This document shows, one piece after another, positions 58,244 through 64,000 of a stretch of 64,000 nucleotides of DNA (the first letter of the stretch is position 1; every line of letters begins with the position of its first letter). Made by a program: the position numbers and the translations under genes. The DNA comes from an uncultured Eubacteriales bacterium. Its GTDB lineage: Bacteria > Bacillota > Clostridia > Christensenellales > Aristaeellaceae. The stretch lies in assembly GCA_902765395.1 (NCBI GenBank), contig CACWZP010000001.1:124001-188000 (forward strand), in the 5' to 3' direction. Below the pieces are notes generated by a model that did no database searches, had not been told where the DNA came from, and saw nothing but the letters and a program-made list of their open reading frames with translations.

Positions 58244-58669
58244 TCACCCCTTCCAGTAAACCTCGGATATGCCACTGGCAGACGCGCTCACTCGTACCTT
58301 GATCCCAATGGCGTGACCGCCAACGGGCTTGAGGATGGGAATGAGGATTTGCTTGGTGAGCGTGATCGTGAACGGGGTTTTCAGTTGAATCTTCTTTTGC
58401 GAGGCGTTGTACCATGTGGTTTCAATGGTGGTGTCGTCCGGCGCGAGCAGCTTGCCATTGGATGTGACCAGAGCAAGCGTCGCGCTGTCCGCCTGTCCGC
58501 AGACTTCGACCACATGGGCCATCTGTTTGGCGGTAGCGTTCAGGCTTTGGTAGGTGGTATAGATGGGGAACAGGGAAAAGATGCCGGCGACCAGAGCGAA
58601 GATGATGAGCATGGCAATCGCCACATCCACATAGCCCTCACCGGTGCGATCTCTGATAAACTTCTTAAT
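58244..58669 (-). CDS. Flp/TadE-like pseudopilin, probable ATT start
   Basis: 141 residues if translation begins at the ATT 58669-58667: GGAGGTG lies exactly 7 nt upstream, and the leader it gives (KKFIRDRTGEGYVDVAIAML) has the same K/R-D-x-x-G-E-G-Y layout as the Flp-like protein at 58859. The first standard start, a GTG at 58630, has no ribosome site and would remove the leader. One membrane helix is followed by about 110 extracytoplasmic residues. Confidence 0.72.
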   Translation of the reverse strand: MKKFIRDRTGEGYVDVAIAMLIIFALVAGIFSLFPIYTTYQSLNATAKQMAHVVEVCGQADSATLALVTSNGKLLAPDDTTIETTWYNASQKKIQLKTPFTITLTKQILIPILKPVGGHAIGIKVRVSASASGISEVYWKG

Positions 58670-58858
58670 GGTGATGCACCTCCGAAAGATTGTCGGCGTG
58701 ACGCAAGCATCCCGCCGACCCGCGCAACCGCAGGCTTTGCCTGCCGGTTCGCTAATCTTGCAAATGCAGAGAGCACCGCTTGCGCAGCGCCCTCCGCTGG
58801 GTGTTGCCCCTGCGACAGAGGTGTTATCCCTGCCGCAGCTGCTGCCAGGTTTTACCGA

Positions 58859-59095
58859 TCAGGGCAGCACGGTCACCTTGACCAGCTCGTTGCTGATCTT
58901 GTTGATCAGGGACTGGAACAGGTTGGGCATGGCGGTGTTCATGATGGCCAGGATCGCCGCGCCGACCACGACGACGATCAGGATCTTCATGGCCATGTCC
59001 AGGTAGCCCTCGCCGCGGTTGTCCTTGGCGAAGCGGGTCATGGCAGCGGTGATGCGGGAAGCGACGGTGTTCTTGACAGCATTGATTTTCTTCAT
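58859..59095 (-). CDS. Flp-like pilin
   Basis: 78 residues from the ATG at 59095 (8 nt after GGAG; an ATG at 59101 is too close). A basic leader ends in DNRGEGYLD, the prepilin peptidase site, followed by one long hydrophobic helix (KILIVVVVGAAILAIM). Probably the main pilin subunit. A hairpin lies upstream between this gene and tadC. Confidence 0.75.
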   Translation of the reverse strand: MKKINAVKNTVASRITAAMTRFAKDNRGEGYLDMAMKILIVVVVGAAILAIMNTAMPNLFQSLINKISNELVKVTVLP

Positions 59096-59211
59096 GGGCA
59101 TTTCTCCATTTCATTGTTATGGGTCGTTGGGGGGAATGAGTTGCGCGGATGAAAGGTCGCCGCCCCATGCCCGACACATGAAGGTCGGCGCTTTTCACCC
59201 ATCTATGTAAA

Positions 59212-59237
59212 CACCCGCCTGTCGGGTAAGGCGGGTG
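59212..59237 (-). terminator. Hairpin between tadC and pilin genes
   Basis: CACCCGCC (59212-59219) and GGCGGGTG (59230-59237) form a perfect 8-bp stem, 10-nt loop. On the minus strand TTTACAT follows. It may end or attenuate the tadZABC transcript, or protect a processed end, so that pilin expression differs from that of the motor genes. Confidence 0.55.
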
Positions 59238-59255
59238 GGACATAGTGTTGTGGAA

Positions 59256-60134
59256 TCAGAGGCCGACCTCAGTCAGCGTGTCAATGATCATCAGCACCAT
59301 CGGGATCATGAACATGAAGATCATCTCCACGGTGAGGATGAAGCAGGCGGCCTTGATGCGTCCGGGCCGCTTTTCCATGCGCCGCCGCTGAAGCTCGCGC
59401 TCCTTGGTGCGAATGTCGCGGGAGAGGATGGCGAGGCTGGTGCGCTGATCGGTGCCCTGGTCTACGCCGAGCAGTATCATGATCAGCGCGGAGAGGTTGC
59501 TGGATTGGACGCGCCCCTCCATGCGGCGCAGGGCAAGCTCCTGATTGCCGGTCTGAAGGTCGGTCAGCAGCACGTCCAGCTCCTGGCCCATGACCTTTCC
59601 GGCAACCCGGCGATACCGGCTGAAAAAACCGATCAGGTCGCGGTTGTCGCTCAGGGTACACTCCATCGTGCCCACCATGCGCGGCAGCTCCGCGTTGATC
59701 GCCCGGTTCAGCTTTTCAATCTCCCGACGCAGCTTCTGGTCGGACTGGAAGTAGGCCAGGATGCCCGCGATGCAGGTGAGGATACTCAGCCACGGGATGC
59801 CCAGCGGGATAAACGCCAGCCCCAGCAGCGCCAGCATCAGGCTTCGGGCGATTTTGCCGGAGGTATACTCCTGGGGAGATACCGTCATGCCCAGCCGCGC
59901 GAAGTCGGATTCATATCGGGTGCGCTTGTACTCGCTCATGGGAAACAGGCGTCCCAGCAGCGCGGTCAACGGGCGCAGGGCCTTGGCAAACTGTTCTTCC
60001 GTGGTGGGCTTGCCGTGGGGATGCCGGATGACATTCTGTGTGGTCTTGTTCGGAAGGAAAAGCACATGGCTGGCGACCAAGTAGAAGCCCGTCGTGGTCA
60101 GCACCATGAAAAGCACGCGAAGGATCAGGCTCAT
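59256..60134 (-). CDS. tadC: TadC-like pilus platform protein
   Basis: 292 residues, type II secretion F family, with several membrane helices (near 8-25, 100-130, 265-285) and the conserved LRREIEKLNRAINAELPRMV stretch. It pairs with TadB in the inner membrane. The start overlaps the tadB stop as ATGA. Confidence 0.85.
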   Translation of the reverse strand: MSLILRVLFMVLTTTGFYLVASHVLFLPNKTTQNVIRHPHGKPTTEEQFAKALRPLTALLGRLFPMSEYKRTRYESDFARLGMTVSPQEYTSGKIARSLMLALLGLAFIPLGIPWLSILTCIAGILAYFQSDQKLRREIEKLNRAINAELPRMVGTMECTLSDNRDLIGFFSRYRRVAGKVMGQELDVLLTDLQTGNQELALRRMEGRVQSSNLSALIMILLGVDQGTDQRTSLAILSRDIRTKERELQRRRMEKRPGRIKAACFILTVEMIFMFMIPMVLMIIDTLTEVGL

Positions 60135-61057
60135 GTCTGCTCAGCTCCTTCCGCGGGTGCGTTGGCCCTTGATACCCAGACAGATGTGACCAGCACCGTG
60201 CCCAGCACGACGGCCAGCGTGATCTTGCCGGGGATGGTGTTCATCAGCATATCGTACCAATCCGCGATCATAAAGGCCATCAGGGGGATGCTGCCCAGCA
60301 CCAGCAGCACGGTGATGATGTAATCGCTGATGTGCTTGCGCAGGGTGGTATCCACTTCCATCTGGATCTGCCGCATCTCGGAAAGACGCTCCACAATGCC
60401 ATTGAGGGTCCGGTTCAGGTTCACGTCGTCCTGGCATTGGATGAGGGCGTTGCACCACTCCTGCCAGTACCAGTTGTCCACGCTTTCGCGCATTCGCTGG
60501 ATGGCGTGGACGATATTGCCGTCCACATATTGTACATCGGCCATGAACCGCTTGAAGATGTCGCTGACCGGCGCGGGCAGCATGGGCAGCACGCGCTCCA
60601 CGGCGATGACGAGATTGCCCGTGGCGATGTAGCTGTTGGTGACGCTGCTCATGGCCATCTCCAGCTTCTCGTTTACCATGCGGGTATAGTCCGCCGTTCT
60701 CAGTCGGATGATGGTCAGCGGGGTCATGGCCAGGCCGATGCCCAGCACCGCGCTCACCAGCAGGTTGTCGATGACGATGCCAAACATCACGCCGGCCATC
60801 GCCAGCAGCACCGCCATGTTCCGGTAGGTGACAAATTGCTCGCCCATGCCGGAGGCATCCAGCATCACGGAGGCTTCCTCCATCATGCGCTGGGCGAAGG
60901 AGGGCTTCTTGCCGGTGATGTGGCGGATGCGCTTTTTCCGGCTGACGCTGCGCTGGAAGGGCTTTTTCAGCTCGTCCGTCACGTCGCGGGGGCGAACGTC
61001 CGCCATAATAAACAGCCCCGTCGTTACGAAGAGGGCGCATAGCAGATAGGCGATCAT
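60131..61057 (-). CDS. tadB: TadB-like pilus platform protein
   Basis: 308 residues of the type II secretion F family with membrane segments near 2-18, 75-115, 252-268 and 276-296. The cytoplasmic middle (YTRMVNEKLEMAMSSVTNSYIATGNL, then VERVLPMLPAPVSDIFKRF) is typical. ATGA overlap with tadA. Confidence 0.85.
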   Translation of the reverse strand: MIAYLLCALFVTTGLFIMADVRPRDVTDELKKPFQRSVSRKKRIRHITGKKPSFAQRMMEEASVMLDASGMGEQFVTYRNMAVLLAMAGVMFGIVIDNLLVSAVLGIGLAMTPLTIIRLRTADYTRMVNEKLEMAMSSVTNSYIATGNLVIAVERVLPMLPAPVSDIFKRFMADVQYVDGNIVHAIQRMRESVDNWYWQEWCNALIQCQDDVNLNRTLNGIVERLSEMRQIQMEVDTTLRKHISDYIITVLLVLGSIPLMAFMIADWYDMLMNTIPGKITLAVVLGTVLVTSVWVSRANAPAEGAEQT

Positions 61058-62442
61058 GTCGAAGTACCTCCCTTCGATCTGCTCTTGGTGGTCGGGGTCG
61101 GCTCACGGCTGAAATAGGAGACCTGCTTCTCGTCGGCTCCGTTGCTCAGCATCAGCTCGGCAATGCGGGGCGATATGGCCCCGACGCGCCTCCAGCTGTC
61201 GCCGCTCCTGGTCTTTTCGTATTGGAAAAGTGTCCGGGTCTTGGCGACCCCGTCGCAGGCGGAGGTGGCCTCCACGACCTCCGTGATGCACCGCTTGTTG
61301 TCGGACAGCTGCTTGCAGAAGATGGTGATGGGGAACGCCTCCACGATCAGGTCCATCAGGAGAGTGGGCGTCAATGTATTGCCCGGATTCATCTGGCACA
61401 TAGTCAGTATGCGGGAATAGGTCTGCTTGGCGCTGTTGGCGTGGAGGGTGCTGGTGACGGTATGCCCGGTGCGGGCGGCCTCCTGCGCGTCGTAGGCTTC
61501 GCCGCCGCGCATCTCCGCCATCGTGATGATGTCGGGCCGCATTCGGAGCGTGGAGCGTACCAAGCTCTGCATATTCACGTCAAGGCGGGGGTCGTCGCTG
61601 GGGCGGGTGCAGAGCGTTACCACGCTCTTGAGCTTCTGATTGTTCTCGTCCAGCGGATTGACGATCAGGATCTCGCGGGTCTCCTCAATGGTGACGATGC
61701 GCAGCTTCTCGTCCAGGTTGTTCAGCAGGTAGCTGGTCAGCGTGGTCTTGCCGGAGCCGGTCTTGCCCGCGACGCTGACAGATACGCCGTGATTCAGGCA
61801 CAGACTGATGAAGTCAAGCAGCTCGTCATTGGCGGTTCCCCAGCGGATCAGCTGGTCGCGGGTGACGTTGAACAGGTGCTGCTTGCGGATAGTGAAGGCG
61901 ATTCCATCCTTCTCGTCGATGACCGGCGGGAAGAAGGCGGTGATGCGCACGCCGGTGGTGATGTAGGCATCCACGATGGGATGGGCCGTGTCGATGGTCT
62001 GCCCAGAAATGCGCACCAGGCGGCGGGCAATGTCGCGGCCCTGCTCCGGGGTGGCAAAGCTCTCATGGTACTTGTGGCGGCCCTTCTCGTCGATGATCTC
62101 CACGTCGTTATAGGCGTTGACCAGGATTTCCTCCACGCTGGGATCGGCCAGCGGTTCCTCCAGAATGGAATAACCCGCCATGTCCCGATAGAGGCGGTTC
62201 GTTAGCTCCCGGATACTCATGCCCGCCACATAGACCTTGTTCGAGGTCAGGAACTGCTCAGTCAGGTAGCGCACAGTATCGCGGGCTTGTTCCTGAAGCA
62301 CGGTCTCCGCGAGGGTCTGGGCATGATGCTCGCTCAGGTAGGCTTGGGTCTTTGCCAGCGCGCTCTCATAGGTGTTGTCCTCCGCGGGTGCGGCTTCGCT
62401 GGCGCTGTTGTACAGTATCTTGGAAAGGGTCGCTTCGCTCAT
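61054..62442 (-). CDS. tadA: TadA/CpaF secretion ATPase
   Basis: 462 residues. Walker A GKTGSGKTT at 226-234, an Asp box TIEETRE near 253, a Walker B-like MAEMRGGEAYDA near 305 and the His box GHTVTSTLHA. It powers assembly of the Tad pilus. The C-terminus adds a short basic tail. ATGA overlap with the tadZ gene. Confidence 0.92.
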   Translation of the reverse strand: MSEATLSKILYNSASEAAPAEDNTYESALAKTQAYLSEHHAQTLAETVLQEQARDTVRYLTEQFLTSNKVYVAGMSIRELTNRLYRDMAGYSILEEPLADPSVEEILVNAYNDVEIIDEKGRHKYHESFATPEQGRDIARRLVRISGQTIDTAHPIVDAYITTGVRITAFFPPVIDEKDGIAFTIRKQHLFNVTRDQLIRWGTANDELLDFISLCLNHGVSVSVAGKTGSGKTTLTSYLLNNLDEKLRIVTIEETREILIVNPLDENNQKLKSVVTLCTRPSDDPRLDVNMQSLVRSTLRMRPDIITMAEMRGGEAYDAQEAARTGHTVTSTLHANSAKQTYSRILTMCQMNPGNTLTPTLLMDLIVEAFPITIFCKQLSDNKRCITEVVEATSACDGVAKTRTLFQYEKTRSGDSWRRVGAISPRIAELMLSNGADEKQVSYFSREPTPTTKSRSKGGTST

Positions 62443-63206
62443 TCAGTAGCCTCCAGTGTCATGGTATCCAGATTGTCGCGGCGCGCCTCCACCGCGTCGT
62501 AGAGTCGATGCAGGTTCTTCGTCCACGCGATGCCCTCGCGCCAGATCTCCTCCGTCGCCAAGCGGCACTCGTCGTGCAGCCGTCCGAGATCGCGGCTGTA
62601 CTTGAACTGGGCGGCAAAGCGGATTCCAAGCTGGCCCTCAACCTCCGAGATCAGATGGAAGGGCTGTACCATCGTGGCGGCGGGGACGGTTTTCTCCAGC
62701 ACGCCGGCGTTTTGCAGCATGGGCAGGATGGCGCTGTACCAATACACCGCGCCGACGCTCGGAACGATGGGCAGCACGATGCAGTCCGCCTCACGGAGCA
62801 TGACCGGCAGGAAGGGGTCGGTGCGCTGGACGCTGCAATCGAGGATCACGGTGCCCAGCAGCTCCTCGCTTTGCAGCAGGAACTCCCTGGCCCGGTCGAT
62901 GCCCTCGTAGCCGATCTCATAGTCGATGAAGGTGTCCCTGTCCGTCAGTCCCGCGAGGAACATCCCGCTGCACTGGGGATGCTGGTGGAAATAGGGGCGA
63001 ATCTCGTTGGTGCCCAGGCGGTTCAGATGGCGGCCCAGGCTGTGCTCCCGCTCCAGCCGTGTGCCCGCCAGCTGGATTGGCAGGGTCGGACTGCAAAGGC
63101 TGGTGTCGATGACGCCCACGGTGCCGTGGTTCGCATAGATGCTGCCCAGCCCGGTGGCCAATGTGGTCTTGCCGGTGCCGCCACAGCCCCAAATCGCAAT
63201 AATCAT
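62439..63206 (-). CDS. tadZ: TadZ/CpaE-like ParA-type ATPase
   Basis: 255 residues. A deviant Walker A GCGGTGKTT lies at residues 7-15 at the extreme N-terminus, with an Asp in VIDTSLCSP near 34 and a VILDCSV switch near 122. It positions the pilus machine at the cell pole. No N-terminal receiver domain is present. ATGA overlaps on both sides show a coupled operon. Confidence 0.85.
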   Translation of the reverse strand: MIIAIWGCGGTGKTTLATGLGSIYANHGTVGVIDTSLCSPTLPIQLAGTRLEREHSLGRHLNRLGTNEIRPYFHQHPQCSGMFLAGLTDRDTFIDYEIGYEGIDRAREFLLQSEELLGTVILDCSVQRTDPFLPVMLREADCIVLPIVPSVGAVYWYSAILPMLQNAGVLEKTVPAATMVQPFHLISEVEGQLGIRFAAQFKYSRDLGRLHDECRLATEEIWREGIAWTKNLHRLYDAVEARRDNLDTMTLEATE

Positions 63207-64000
63207 TCGCCCACCCCCGGATCGTTGAAGTCGATTTCAGAGGGATAGACGGGTTCGGAGGGTTCCTGCGTCGCGGCGGGCTCCGCCGTCACAGCGACAG
63301 TCTCGGTTTCAGCCGGTTCGACGGAAGCCTCCGGCGCGGTCGTCGCGGCTGGAGCCTCAGTCGCCTGAGCAGTCGTCGTCTTCTGTGGCACTTCGGGAGT
63401 CGGCTGTGCCGATTCGGAAGTCGCGGCAGGCGAGGCCGTGGGTTCGGCAGTGGGCGTGGGCTCCGGGATCGGCTCCTCCACCAGCACGCGCTCCTCGCGG
63501 GGAATGAACACGTCCGCCGCGTCACCGCGGGCGAGAAAGGCGATGTGGATGTCTCCGTTCTGCTCGATCTCCGCCAGCTTCAAAGCCTGTTCTTCCGTGA
63601 CATAGAAGGTGATGGTGGCGGGCAGGCGGTTGGGCACGTCCGGGTCCTTTGCTGCGTTTACCAGCGCGTCGGTGCCGTCCGAGGACGTGACCTTACAGAC
63701 CTCCAGGTAGCGCAGCTCCTCCGGGATGTAGGTTTCCGATTCCTTTTGGATGCTGGAGATCAGCGTCTGGTTGATGCCCGAATTGATGTCGCCGTCGCTG
63801 TCCTCGCCTTCGCCGTCCTCCGATTCCGGGGTCGTGGTGATGGTGGATTGCTCCGTTGCCACCAACAGGCCCAGCTGCTGGTTGAACTGAGTGATCTTGC
63901 TCGTCACCATGACCGCCACCACATCGCCGGGCAGCAGCGTGCCGGACACGCCCGCGGTCAGGGTGGGAATGGTCAGGGAGACCAGCTGCTTGCCTTTGGC
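63203..64000 (-). CDS. cpaB: CpaB/RcpC-like pilus assembly protein, N-terminus beyond the window
   Basis: 266 codons are visible; the frame continues past the window edge. The visible start, VSLTIPTLTAGVSGTLLPGDVVAV, fits the SAF-type domain of CpaB/RcpC. The remaining C-terminus carries an acidic insert and a long Glu/Pro/Thr/Ala-rich tail. CpaB is an envelope-exposed component of the Tad machine. It is the most upstream gene seen in the operon. Any GTG start inside the window would cut the domain, so the real start is outside. Confidence 0.78.
   Translation of the reverse strand, partial: AKGKQLVSLTIPTLTAGVSGTLLPGDVVAVMVTSKITQFNQQLGLLVATEQSTITTTPESEDGEGEDSDGDINSGINQTLISSIQKESETYIPEELRYLEVCKVTSSDGTDALVNAAKDPDVPNRLPATITFYVTEEQALKLAEIEQNGDIHIAFLARGDAADVFIPREERVLVEEPIPEPTPTAEPTASPAATSESAQPTPEVPQKTTTAQATEAPAATTAPEASVEPAETETVAVTAEPAATQEPSEPVYPSEIDFNDPGVGE

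Noticed and set aside
1-64000. CRISPR arrays, rRNA or tRNA genes
   Set aside because: No regularly spaced repeats, rRNA segments or cloverleaf sequences were noticed on reading.

Overview
The window reads as Clostridia (Firmicutes) DNA, probably from a fairly GC-rich anaerobic gut lineage. The grounds are an agr-type peptide signalling locus, a Tn1549/CTn-style conjugation gene set (PrgI, Maff2, TrbL-like, VirB4, VirD4, PcfB, MobC and relaxase), a SpoVG-family protein and a VanW/SH3 protein. There are three compositional blocks: GC-rich at about 1.2-4.8 kb, AT-rich at about 4.8-25.7 kb, and GC-rich from 25.7 kb to the end.

Region 1 (1-4.8 kb): a partial HD-domain phosphohydrolase, then a tightly coupled three-gene minus-strand cassette (nucleotidyltransferase, FGGY kinase, CDP-polyol phosphotransferase) that looks like a pathway for decorating the envelope with a polyol phosphate.

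Region 2 (4.8-13.2 kb), AT-rich: a quorum-sensing locus with agrA-agrC-agrB-xre on the minus strand and a 49-codon agrD at 8340-8489 on the plus strand. It is followed by a small secreted protein, an orphan secreted solute-binding-like protein, and a minus-strand operon of XRE regulator, sigma factor, anti-sigma-like membrane protein and small secreted protein. In that operon the ribosome-binding site of the last gene can be locked in a nested hairpin.

Region 3 (13.4-25.7 kb): a defence-like island. It holds a PHP-ATPase (TrlF/Ppl type) with three co-directional companions, one carrying a HEPN-like R-x4-H motif; two small membrane proteins; a decayed IS256-type transposase; an IetAS-type pair (AAA ATPase and subtilisin-like protease); and an NYN-domain nuclease-like protein.

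Region 4 (25.7-64 kb): a conjugative element, essentially all on the minus strand. Read in the direction of transcription (right to left) it starts with a Tad/Flp pilus operon (CpaB, TadZ, TadA, TadB, TadC, pseudopilins, a CARDB-repeat surface protein, prepilin peptidase). A 2770-residue ArdC-like/methylase/helicase protein follows, with a TnpV-like frame buried in its linker. Then come a DUF3991/TOPRIM protein, two toxin-antitoxin-like pairs (HTH/nucleotidyltransferase and AbiEi/AbiEii) with clear promoters and operators, MobC and relaxase, a PAPS-reductase-like protein, and the type IV secretion genes. The element ends with a C39-like peptidase and the VanW/SH3 protein. No integrase, attachment site or complete oriT was recognised, so the element's ends are not defined. 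Several genes appear to start at rare codons (ATT, ATA, possibly CTG; TTG repeatedly).

Family assignments come from reading motifs by eye. No database search was run.
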